Assembly (NCBI GenBank): GCA_002633005.1
Contig: NMRA01000001.1
Location: 3,290,997 to 3,354,996, forward strand
Length of the DNA: 64,000 nt
Direction of reading: 5' to 3'
From: Phoronis australis
Taxonomy: Eukaryota > Phoronida > Phoronidae
The notes below the pieces were generated by a model. The model was not told where the DNA came from. It searched no databases and worked only from the letters and a program-made list of their open reading frames with translations. This document shows positions 22,116 through 34,900 of the stretch, in pieces; position 1 is the first letter of the stretch, and each line of letters opens with the position of its first letter. The translations under genes and the position numbers were made by a program.

Positions 22116-24850
22116 ACTAAGCAACTATTCCATAGGGGAGTACACTCGATCTAGCGAATATTCTGATGATAGCTAATGCGCTACTGTAGAAAAGTCGTTT
22201 CAACTATTTGCATCAATAGTCAATATTAAATCGAAATAAATAGTACGAGCATAACGCTACTGTTTTCATTTTTGATAGGATGGTGTACACATAGGTATTT
22301 GAATTAAGTTCTGTAAAGGTCTAAACTTGGAAAACGAAACGCATCCCACATCTGCGTTTTAGGTGAAAAACTTACTCGGTGTGTAAGGCAAAGTTAAATT
22401 TTAGTGCGCAAAGCTCCAGCAGCAGGTACTTTCAATAAAACTTCCAACTTTCAAAACTCTAATGGAAATTTACCACGGGTCAAATTCTTTGGACTTCAAA
22501 TACTTCAGTATCACCCACCGCGCATATAACCATGGATAAAGAGGGCGATTTCAATGCGCTGCGAATTAAAATTCACCACACGTGGACGTACATCTAAACG
22601 ACTGCGTCTGTTTCAACGTGTTTATTTCTAACCAATGCAAAGAATAAAAAATACAATATATGCCTAACCACATTTTCAGACATTAGCCAGCAAGCATTCA
22701 CATAGTTTTCGCAACACTTTCACACTTGGTAGACTTAAACATTGAACAGTATAACAGACGAACGTTTAGCAGGGATACACCGAGTTTGAAAGTTAAACGG
22801 ACATTTCGCCGCTGTCAATGTTGAATTCTCAACCGAAGCGCTATGGGATTTAAAACATTACTATACTTATTAGATAGTGAATTGTCGAATCAGTCGGGAA
22901 CTCAAGTCACAAGTAATGCGTACAAGAACCACCTTCAAATTCACAATTTCAGGTTTCATTTGGCCAACCGCAATAAACAAAGAAGCGTTTCCTCCAGTTA
23001 CTGGTGGTTTCAACCTTCTTGATAAAGCAAATAAAATTCTATCAGGGTAAGGGATTTTAGAAGACCAACTTTATGACCGTGAGTGGCTTATAATTAAGTT
23101 TTCTTTTTGACATCTAAGTGGCGAGGGAATGCAGAATTAAGTTCCTTAAAATGGAATGAACACAAACCCGAAATTATGAACTGGAAATGTTTAATGGCAA
23201 TGTAACTCAAATCTTTTACTTTTAAACATCCGCCAGTGAATTTCTGGGGATCAACACAAAGTTCATCATTGTATTTATGGTGAACACTGTTATCAAACAC
23301 CACTGTTCACAATGAGCTAAAAATTATATTTTGTTACACAGCCTACCACTTGTATGAAAATTAGAAAGTTAGACAAGTTACAGCAAAATATTGGACCCTG
23401 AATAAAAACAGTATAAAACCTGATCCATTACTCAAAATAAGCTCCTGGGCTAATATACAAAAAACTGGTGTCATGAAATATTCATAAATATCAGAGAATA
23501 TCTACACACTCTTGTCACAAACACACACCAGACCAGTATAAACAACAATGGAATGACTGTTGAGTGATATCAATTATATCAAATGATATTTACAATGTAA
23601 AATGAGCAGGGAAGAAGGCAAGGAAACGTCAGTTTCACCAACAAGTGATTGTAAGAATTTGTAGGACCTAAATTTCACAACATCGCCATTTCATAACCAC
23701 ATCATGTTCATTCTATTATGTTAGCCATCAATCATAGGCCCTGGCAGGACAGCATGGTTAAGAAGTATCAAGTTCCAGTTTACAAAAAATGAAACTTGTT
23801 GATCTGTCCTAGATATTACTGTACAGTCTTTACTAGAGATCCTACACTGTCACTGAACCATTGCACAATTATAAGTCCTAAAACATCGCAGGCAAACCCT
23901 AGGAAGTCTTGCAATCAAAAAGGCACTAAATTAAGTAGTCCCCATGTCAACACAGGACAATGAAAACACACAACACTTGCTGCACATACTTTTGATAGTG
24001 CAGGATGCTTCGGAGTCCATATGATCCGGTCTTTATTGTCAGTGTGAATGAGGCTTTGTTGAAAAACCACTGTACTTAAACAATTAAAACGGCAAAAACT
24101 CTGCCTTCCGAGGAGAAGCTAAATTTTGACCAAGACCACTTACCACTACAAGATTAGTCTCATCTTGTTCCTCACTGAAATAACAAATGATTTTTGGTCT
24201 TGCAAAAAACGGACAGTTATTTATTCCACCAGATCGCGCCCAGTGAATAAAAATAACACCCTGCCACTAGTCAACTGGTAGAATCTGGTATAAGCCAACA
24301 ATAAACTGTCAGTTGCATCCAAGACAAGAAATCATACCTATTTTGACTACCAAACAATTTAAGATCAATTTCGTAACGGTAATTGATCTAAATACAAAAT
24401 TGGTTCTCAAAGGAAGGCGGGTTCATAGCCGTTATCAGAATCATAACTGTATATAAAAACTCCAGATTAAAAAATACACAAACCATTGGAATGCCTTGAA
24501 AATCTAACAAAATTGTTTCACAGATGCTAACTGTAGGGTTCACAGATGCTAACTGTAGGAGTTAAAAAACATATTCACATATTCCAGCATAAATTTACTT
24601 CATAACAAAAGCCCAACTCTTTACACACACTCAAAAGCACCTTGTTTAAGATTATAAGCACTATATCAAAATGCATTCAAAGCAAGTTTGTGCAAAATGC
24701 AGCAAACTGAAAACAAGTGACTTGAATAAAAATTTTACAAACTTTGAAAACATAACCAAAGGTGTCATGACTGAGCACAAACCATTAGGACAGAACAGAA
24801 GTAAAAATTCAAAAAATTGTGACAATCGAAATGGCAAACAGAAGTTTGTT
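22116..24850. other. Convergent 3' flanks of the AT-hook gene and bark
   Basis: No gene is seen. The left end is the 3' UTR of the plus-strand gene. The rest, read on the minus strand, is probably bark 3' UTR: AATAAA on that strand occurs at 24230-24235 (616 bp after the stop) and again at 22621-22626 (about 2.2 kb after it). A short tandem repeat of ttcacagatgctaactgtagg lies at 24518-24560. If the distal site is used, the two convergent genes end only a few hundred bases apart. Confidence 0.45.
22235..22240 (+). terminator. Candidate polyadenylation signal of the AT-hook gene
   Basis: AATAAA lies 120 bp downstream of the stop codon at 22115. It is the first exact hexamer on the plus strand after that gene. 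Confidence 0.5.
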
Positions 24851-25959
24851 TTAAATTTCTGTCTCTATGACATTCGATTTTGAAGTTGCCACACTCGCAT
24901 CTGAAACGTAATCGTCAAGACTAGTCTCTTGCGGCTGCGACCTCGGTTGTGACAAGTCATCCAGACTTGTTTCCTTGTATTTTGGTGGTAATGTATTGTG
25001 TCTAATTTCATCTCCCGACGACATGGTCTCTGTCTCCCGAGATGGTAATGGTAGCGTGTTCTGATAGTCAGGATAGTCAAATCCTGCGTTCACATAGTGA
25101 CTCTTAGGTTTCACTGGCTCCGATGGAGTCTGTTCTAAAGCCATAGGGTTAGCATACACCAGCCCCTGCTGAGAGGGCGCTGTATTACCTCTCAATCGAG
25201 CTGGAGGGGTATAGAATGAAGAGGGTTTGGTATGAATCTGGTCCTTAACGTTTGCGTAATGCGGTTTTGTCTTTGGAACAACCGTAGAAAGCTCCTCCAT
25301 AGATGAATGTTTGCCAAAGCTCGACAATGAACTGGGTGGTGGTTTTTCATCATCGTCTACGGAAGTGAATGTTTCTTGACTTGCTTTCCACGTGGGTCTA
25401 ACTTTGAGAGTGCTCTCTCTACTCTGGCTCTGATCGAAGGAATCCTCATAGCCTCGATTCTCAAACACCATGTCGTACTGCGGACGCGCCGATATGTTGG
25501 GAATCTCATTCTCCAATCTCGGCGGATGCTTAGAGTCTTCTAGTGTATTGTTGAAAGAGCTGAACTTACTGGGATAGTCTATCGTGGAATCTAGTGTGCT
25601 CGGCGGAGGCACCTTCTTCTCTTCAATTGAATCCGTTGTCTCATCCAAGGTAGTGCCACTGATGTTGTATCGGTTAGACGGCGGGGGACGAAGCGCACGC
25701 CGGCCATTCATGCCGTTGATCTCGCTGATCTCCGTCAGCTGGTCACGGCTGGCGCGACTCATCTGCGATCGCATTGACCGGCTAGAGCGAATAGATGCAC
25801 GGATAGAGTTTCTCCTCTCCAACCGCTGTACTTTCCTTTGTCGCGACTTGATAACCCAGCAGATGAGAATGAACAACAACAGTAAAAAGCCAGCACCACA
25901 GCAACCGCTGATGAGAGCAACCAGTCTCCAGTCGAGGGGTTGTGACACGCCATAAGGAT
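24851..25959 (-). CDS. bark: bark exon 18: membrane span and cytoplasmic tail
   Basis: The exon enters in phase 1 (EHDPYGVSQPLDW) directly before the hydrophobic span LVALISGCCGAGFLLLLFIL. After KSRQRK comes an RS-type basic juxtamembrane region. Four Tyr-x-Asn sites follow at about residues 2791 (YANV), 2824 (YANP), 2844 (YVNA) and 2853 (YQNT), which fit Grb2-type SH2 ligands if phosphorylated. The C-terminus is ETEI, a class I PDZ pattern. About 40 residues around the first YANV are nearly identical in the neighbouring gene at 54891. Confidence 0.93.
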
Positions 25960-28900
25960 CTGAAATGAAAGTATAGAAACACTAAGTCATTGTAAGAAAA
26001 ACACGTGCACTATAAGAACAATGGCCGAACCCTTTCAAAATGTTTTTTTATTACCTTCTGACATTAAGCTACGGACATTTGACCTGCTGTATGTTAAAGA
26101 TGCATGGAACGCGAAAGCTCGTCAAAAATATCTTAAAAAATTCCTGACAAAAGTACCATCTCGCAACGTCTAGTACAGAGTAATTCACTTTCCCCTTTGA
26201 GGAAATTTCCAGAAAAATCACAAAATTCACGATTTTTGAAATATGTGCAATGGCTACCACAGAGTTTCTAATCTCCCTCCCATTTATGATGAATGCGCCT
26301 ATGCACTCAGTCAGTTGCTTGAAATTGTTTGAGGTCAAAGGTCACATTTTCCATATAAGGAAAATGTGCTACGTCTATGTCTTGCCATGTCAAATAAGGA
26401 GACGTGCTTTGCCTTGTGCGAGAAAGATCGACGACATGGCGAGCAGATGACAGATCGTTTTTTGAAATTTGAAACTAAAAGAAAATGCTTTGATATCAAC
26501 AGAAACAAACCCTAAAAACAACTGGTGAGCAGGTTGAATTCTGTTTCAGTGGCAGAGAATCACTTTCAATGTTGCAACTTAGTATGTTTATCGTCTTCTA
26601 GGCCTCTTTAAAAGATTCTCAAATGGAATTCCCCAAATCTAACTGCCAAATTTATGTGTAGTTTTATGACCCTCACTCATTTTCCACATTGATGTTGTCG
26701 TGACCTGGATATCAACTTACCATGTTCACATATGAATGGTAAATTCATGGTGCACTCTTCCTCAAAGTACCTTTCATTGCGTACTACTGAACACAGACCC
26801 GGATTTTTCTTCTGTCCATAACGAATCCAGGCACCAAATGAGCGGTCATAATCCCCCTGTTGGTGCTTCATGGCAAGGGTCAAGTTGAACAGTCGGTCCA
26901 AGCCAAATGCCAGTGTGGCATTTTCAAACTGTAAAATCAATAATTTTTAACATTTACACACCACTAAATGACCAAAGAATGTGACAACAATTGTTTAATG
27001 TAGGACATTGACATTTAACCTTTTCAACAAAAAGATAAATCTTTCATAATTTTAACAACCACTGACACAGACCAAACTATTTTTTAAATTTATGGAGACG
27101 AACATAAGTCGACTAATATGAAGAAAAAAAATCAACTTCCAAGGCGTAAAATCAAGAATTAAATTAACTACTCATAATCAGGTCACTCAGTACAGCAGGA
27201 CTAAGTATGGTTTCAACAAACACAAACTGTATTATTCAGTTACTGCATTTTATATCATATTTTTCAGACATTAAGTTTAATGGTGAACTTTGAAAAAGAT
27301 GACAAAAACACCTCCTTGATGTTGCAATCAGTTGAAAAATGACAAGAGGTTACACATCAAACCCTGAACTCTTGTATCTCTCATAAAAACTAAATGATCT
27401 GCTCACATGTCATCCACTTTGCCTACTTGTCAGCAGAAAACAATATTTCCCGGTTGATGTCTTTATCTCTCAAAGTTGTCAAAAAAGCATCAGTTGGTAA
27501 TCAACAAAAATGCTCGTTTCTGCAAAAATGCATGCAGACAGCTTTTATGGGTTTACCTTATACAGAAAATATTAGTCTCTTTATAAGACCTTTTGTAATC
27601 TGTATTAGTTTTCAACACACAAGTAATGGAGGTCATAGGACTACTCAAAATGGAGTAGGACACAGATAGTCGCACATGAGTCTGTCTGCAGTTTCATAAT
27701 ACCTTGCTCATATACTTACAGCACATGCCTCAACTGCCTCTTGGTAGGTGACTGTTCCACCAAACAGCAGGTAACAGCGATTTTCATACCTGGCCCAACC
27801 TGGTCGACATTTACCTGAACATAAAATAGAACCAAGTGTTGCATGATTTAAGAATTACAGCAGGCAGAATTCTAAAAACAACAACGTGCAGCCCCACACA
27901 CGGCCGTGGTGTTTCAAATGCGACCACTAGTAATTTCAAGCTAGGTTATGGACTGTGATACAATGCCATCAGGGGGGCAAACCGACTCTATGATAAGACA
28001 CAGATCAATAGGGTTGGACCTGAACATGTAGACCTGATCAATGTAAATTGGATGGTAGGACAGTTTACGAGTCTTTTTGTGGAACCCATCGCATGAATGC
28101 AAAAATTGCGGAAATATGAGCTGTGTTAACTTAAGTGACTAAAAATTTTGCCGAAAAAATATCAGAGAACTTGAGAGAAGACTTTCATGAAAAACAGTAT
28201 TTATGGATTTATTAAGACAATGTAATTGGACCCACAGCCATTGCAGCACTGGCAGTGACATCTATTGTCCATTCATGGAACACATACCATCCAGTACACT
28301 TGAGTTGCTGGTGAAGAATGGCTTGAAGTCAACTGGTACAAGATACTCCCAGTCATTGGTCCGGTCATAGATCTTGCCAGCGACAAACCTCTCATTGGGA
28401 GGGCGCCACCATTCTGACTGACCCCACCAGTTGCGCTGGGCTTTCACCGAATAATGGGGCTCTAAATATCTGGAAAATACAACACAAAATCTCAAAACAG
28501 GGATATGAACTTCACCAGGACAATCTCTGAGTCCCAAATACTTACAATACGGGATTTGGATCATATGTTTTCAGAAGTCTTATCACAAAGCAAACAAAAC
28601 AACACTACCACGGCCATATAGTGCCTTTTGTTTGGAGCAAAAAATTACAAGATCTCGAGAACCTGCTTGCTTACCAAAACACTAACTCATCTACCTAGAA
28701 CACAGGACTCCACGATGATTGTCAGACAATAGAAAACCAATTGTTTCTTAAATCACATCTGCATTCGGCAGAACAAGGAAGATCAGAATTCCATAGATAA
28801 AAGACACTTGGAAAGCACAAGGGGCGAAAAATCTCCACTTATGACATGGACACTAGGAATTCAGACCCATACCCTAGCATCCTAACCTCCCTGACCAATC

Positions 28901-31900
28901 ACTTAAGTGGCTGCCTTCTCATATCACTAGTATATACAAGTAAGGAACACAGCGTACTGGTAAAACACTAACCTTCCACTTGCATGATTTTACGTAGTGT
29001 TGCATAATCGCAACTTTTGTGCATCAACAGAAAACACATTAATTTTATTTAAGTCGGAAGGACACGGAAACATCTGGGTAGTAGCATATACATGGACACA
29101 TACCTTCTAGATCGGTTGTGCGTGGTCAGTTCCAGAGCATTCAGCCAGTTTTCGATAAAATTCTCGTGAATCTCAATATGGGGTGATCGAGCGTAAATTG
29201 TGGTCTGGAAATGTTCACCACCAGAGGCCGTGTTGTTATGAATGCCATTGTAGACTATGTACTGACGTTTGGCCAGCTCGTAAATGCCTTGAATGTCAAT
29301 GATATGCGCTCCCGTATTATTTACCACCACGTTGTTACTGAAATTGAGGCTAATGTTTCTGAACACGATGCTGTCACGGTAGATCACGTAATTGTGGGCA
29401 ATGTAATTCCTCTTGACATCAACTTTCTCGTATAAATCACCCTCGATGGTAAGTGCCGGTCCATTGTGGGTAAACATAAACAAATTATTAGTCAAATTCT
29501 TCGGATATGCCGTCTTCAGCGAGGCAGCGTATGTCTGGATTAAAACACCGCCCTTATTCTTGAAGATGTAATTATTTGACAGCGTTGATTCTCGGGTGTT
29601 TTGAATGTTCAAATAAATGTTTGGATATGATGTCAAATTCATAAATGCCACGCCATTTTCGTAGATCTTGCTCGCTCTTATGGAAACCGCCGGATTGGCC
29701 TCGCCAACGTTCATGTACATAATAGCTCCGCCTTGATTCTGCGTGATATCACAGCCCTGAACCTTGTGTTGGACGCCAGTATCTGAAACATAATGTTGGT
29801 TATTAGTAAACAGTGAGTCATCCACAACTATTTAGTGCGCATTATGGCTGACAAGTGAAATTCTAATTTGTTAAGCACGTGTTCAGCCTATTACAAGCAT
29901 GGGTTGTAGACTTTAGGTGTCATAGAAAAACACTGTTTAGGTTCCAATTATTTGCAACACGGGAACCAGCTATTAGCAAATGGAAAAATGACCATTCTGG
30001 TAATTATTTTTGTGCGAAATAACTATAGAATTACCGCAGCCAACTTATTGATGGGTTTGATCACTTGGGAGGGGCATCTTTACAGTCTGGACAGTGCTAC
30101 ACTGAAGTTCACATGCACTTAATGTTCCAGGGTGATTAATATTTAATGTTACGACAAGAATTACTTTGGCAGGTCAAAATAGCCAACTTCAAAGCAAGTT
30201 AAATAAGAATGACGTGGTTTATTCAACAAAAATAACACCTTATTATGTCATTCCGACCATAGTACAATTACAAAAACAAACACTTGGCTAATTTCACGTT
30301 CCATTTCTTGTGATCACCACAAAATTACATGAAAACATTCGGCACTTGAAATTGATTGAAATGGGATGACCAATCATAAGAAGACCTCTCTAGCTTCACC
30401 GAACAAAACCTTTTGTTGGCACTGTATAATAGCCCTCAAACGAGATTTAAACAAATTGTTTTTTCAACATACTGTAGTTGCAATATTAATCGCACCTGCT
30501 GAACTGGTATAAGAGCTGCGACTTATTATGGACAAAAGGTTTTGTAGAGTCTCGCTAAAAGCTACCTGTGTAAAACAGTTGAGCATATTCTTTTTGATCT
30601 CAGGAGGAGGAAAAACATAACGATGCTCAAACTTATCACAAGTTCCGTCCATAAAGTAAATCATTTTTAACACATAAATATTTTTTAAATAAGCAGAATC
30701 TGTTCACTGTGTTTAAATTTTTCAAATGTAAGAAGCAAGGTTACAGTTGTCAGATCAAAATCTTAGTATAAACCCTACACAAAGTTTTCCTACCTTGTGC
30801 CAGAGGTATAGTGACAATCTCTGCTATAAACCCATACATCGGGGGTCCCGGTGAGGCATGCATGTGGATACTCAACACAGACTTCTCCTTTGAGCTCTCG
30901 TATTTCGTCTTCAGAATTTCTCTCGTGGCATTACTGTCGATGGTCGCTAGTCGATACTCGTGGTCAAAATAGTCCCCATCAAAGACTTCAATGGAATTCC
31001 TTTCAAACCTGTCCTGAAACAAGTTCACTTGTAGGAATCGGAGAATGACACTCTTGGCTTGGACGCGGCTTCGAATCACTTTGACGCAATCGACTGAGGC
31101 GTATTCGTACTTATAATAGAGTAGGATCCTATCTTGGACGTAGACGTCTTTTTCAGCATCACACATGCGTACAAGCCCAAACAGATTGTGAGGGATGATG
31201 CTGTTATTGAGTGGTTCAAACGAAGAGATGGGCTGGTGACCAGATTCACCGTTCAAGCCTAGGACACCAACTCCATAACCAATGTTGTTCCACAGCCGAC
31301 TGTTGTAGACAGCGATGCCAGATCGAGGTGACACAAAATCAAAACCATTCGAGGCACAATTTTTTATTTCTACATTATTAGTGACTGGTGTCTGATACAC
31401 AGCTTGCACGGCGGCAATTTTCTCTCCATGTAGGATTCCTGCACCCTCAATGTCGATGTATTCCAGCACTGAAAGTCCTCCGTTTTTCATGTCCGATTCA
31501 TAGTCAGGGGAAGAAAACCTGATATTTCCCCAGTATTCGTAGTCTTGCCCAAGGTTTCTCTCGCCACATCGAATGAAGACAAAGTTCTCCTGTTCACTGC
31601 ACGTTTTCATGTGGTAGTTAATTGGACTGTTGCACTGTTCAATTGAAGTCTCCGTTCCAGAGCACTGAACAGATCGGTGCCAAACAAACTTTTCTCGGAA
31701 GAACCTGTTACCGTAATAACGGTACTCAAATAAGTCTGTGAAACGGACATGGACATTGGTTCTCTCCATGCCGAGGTCGGTACAGAAAACCTCTGCTGTC
31801 TTGTCATTGAAATACGGGTCGCAGATTAAACTCCATTGTTTATTTGTTTCATTGAGAAGCTGCAAAAACCCCTCGTTAGGATAATCTCCCCCCACCAAAC

Positions 31901-34900
31901 GCATCGATGGCACGTCACGCTTTACTTTCTTCACAGAACTGGTACTGGGCTTTTTCATTGGACCGAACCGTATTCTCTCAAACTCTCTGCCTCTAGCTAT
32001 CATGTTTCCCAGAACAAGAATACCAATGTTAGGACGAAAGAGAACTTCCACCTTAGGTTCGATAACTAGGGTAACCCCAGGCAACACAGTGACATCAGAT
32101 TCGACTTCATATGGACGATCCCTCTTTGGAATAACAGTGTCACGTGATATTCTACCTCGCCATGGTTTGTTGATATCAAACTGGAGTTCCTCCACAGCGC
32201 CTTTGAAAATGTCTGCACTGAAACTGTTGGAAAGTAAATATGGAATAAATCGAGCTATTCCATAGTTGTTCCAGTCGTCAAAGTCAAAGATTCTCTCCCT
32301 GATGGTCGACTGTGTACTGGTACCCCACCAGTTTAATGTGACGTTCAAGTAACTGTAGAGATGTGAAGATGGCTGGTCAGCAATGAGCTCATACTCTAGG
32401 TCAGGGTTACCAAATAAATTATGATAAAGAGTGACATTAGACACGCCCCTTATGGCAACTGCATAACTTTGTGGCTCATACGCTACCGTTGGAGTCACCG
32501 TTCCAGGAAAATACTGATTGTTCTGAATAGTATTCAAGAAAATGTAACTATCATTGATTTTAGAAAACTCAGCGTGACTTCGGATGTCAAACTCCATAAC
32601 ATATCTACCGATGTTGTCCGTCAGGGAATTTTCTGTAAAGTTCATGTACTTTTCCATACCAGCAATACGTATCAGTCCGTTCTTGCATTTGTTCCTTCTG
32701 AATATGTTATGAGCAATAGTCAAGTTAGTATAAAACCCGAGCACAGCAAACTCAAACCCTTCATTGTCTTCAAACAGTGTGTAGTTCACGACTACACTGT
32801 GATTCAAGCTGACAAACTTCGTCTTATCCAAACTGATATCCAGATCATAAACCACACTGGGAACTTTGGGCAATTCAATGCCAAAACCACCACCTTTATT
32901 CCGAGTCACCTTATTGCTCAAGAAATGCCATGTCCAAAAGGTGTTAGCAAACCGCACGTGATTATGCTCGGCCAGAACGCCTTTCCCGTTCTCATAAATT
33001 TCGCACAGTCGCACTGTGTAGTTGACGTGTCCCACTCTCTTGACTTCAATGACCTCGTCGATGGACGGCATAAACTCCTCGTGGTATTTCGTGAGACTTG
33101 GCACATACATTGCTTCTTGTTTGTTGTTGTGAATCTTGACCCGGTCAAGCGTGATCGCCTCATTCTTATAGCGAACGAACAGGTTAAGTCGCTCATTGGA
33201 CGGGCTGTTATAGTGAATCGTCTGCATACCTCGCTCGTTGTTCTTCATCTCTGACTTATGCATCTGAATGGTTGCATTTGGATGGGGTTTCGTGAACCAG
33301 TCTGAAAATAACACACGCATGTATAAAGATAAGAGTGCTGACAAAACATAAGGGTCATAACTAGGAGACAAGATTTACAACATTACGTTACTCAAATAAA
33401 AACTAGAAAAATTGACTTGAGCTAAGAAAAGTCAAAGCATACCATTGCAAATTGTCTGCATGAACATACCCAGTGGCCAGCAGACCCTTGACTATTATAC
33501 ACTAGGACCCCTATTTCACATGTTCGACTTTATCATTTGGTAGCAAAAACTGCAGTTACTTACAAGCATGCATCACAAGTGACAGACGTCCTGTTCGCTG
33601 ACCTTTGACCCTATACTCCATTGTCAGCTTATCATTTACTGACACAAGAGGAAAGTCCACAAGGTCATCCTCAATGTCATACTTGCGCGTAGTCCCTTTT
33701 ATGGCATCATCTTTCTTGCCGAGATGAAAAATAACTTTCTCTGTGGCAGTGTCAGGGTTGTAATCTAAAATCATGACAGTGAGTCGATACCTCGTGTTGC
33801 CCTGATCCGGGTAGAATTCAATGAAATAATGCGAATCTTCATCAGGTTCTCCGGGTTTTGTCAGCACAAATGTTGGTGTTCCATCAATCTTGACACCAAT
33901 ACTTTGATCCTCGTTGATGAAGTATGGATTCATTATCATACTACGCACAGACTTAGCATCCTGCTCACTCACAGATGGGTTGTACTCAAACCCGGCGCGG
34001 CCATTACCATCGAATGTACATTCGCGCATGTGCAAGTATGAGGCCCGTGTGACGACACCGCTGTCAGCGTTATTCTGGAATGTTGAGCGCATGATTTTAT
34101 TCTCTGAGTAGACATCATTGAACATGATGCCGAGCCCATGAGACAATGACTGACGAATGACTATGTCCTCCAGAGTGTGGTAGTTGTAATCGATCTCCAG
34201 CGCAGACACGTACTCTCGACGGGCGTAGTCCATGAGGCCCGCTTTCTCAATAGTCACATGCTTTAGGGATGCCTTTGCTGCAGTAGCAGTCATTCTTATG
34301 CCTAGAAAAGAATGATGAAAACAACAAATAGCCTTGGGTGCTTAGTCCCGACTTATTTTTTCATTTTGTGCAGAGATTTTCAAAATATGACATTTAGTTG
34401 CTAAATGTTGCAAAACATGCATTTGATTTGCATCACAGTACTATGCTACAACAATGTTGCATGCGATATTGTCATATGATCTTTGATTCTTCTATCCTCT
34501 AGATTGGCCAAAACTCAGTAAAATAACGTCTGTTATGAGGGTGATATTAGGAGCTGTGCACAAAATGTTGCTTTCAAATCAAACCGGCTGGAGATCGGAT
34601 CCTTTTGGCGATCTGACTAATTACAACCAGCAGAAACGATAAGCCCCTGACAATGTAATCAAATCAAACAGATGATAACTGTACAGCAAAGTAAGCAAAA
34701 ACTTTCCAATGTAATAACAGACAAAGAAATCAGAGAAAGGAAGCACCAAAAGCGTATTAAAAAACATATCGTACTCAGTTGTCAATTGACAATCAAGAGC
34801 TCACCTGCCCATGTTGAGGGTTTACACTTAACATTTGCATCCATACTGTGGTCACACGAATGTTCACCCAGATGGTCGGCCCGACACTGCGTGATGTCCA

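Noticed and set aside
32421-33254. Long plus-strand open frame (277 aa) inside bark exon 13
   Set aside because: It is exactly antisense to a well-supported coding exon, resembles no family and has no supporting splice context. The frames at 36167-36823, 29211-29435 and 33829-34041 are the same kind of shadow.
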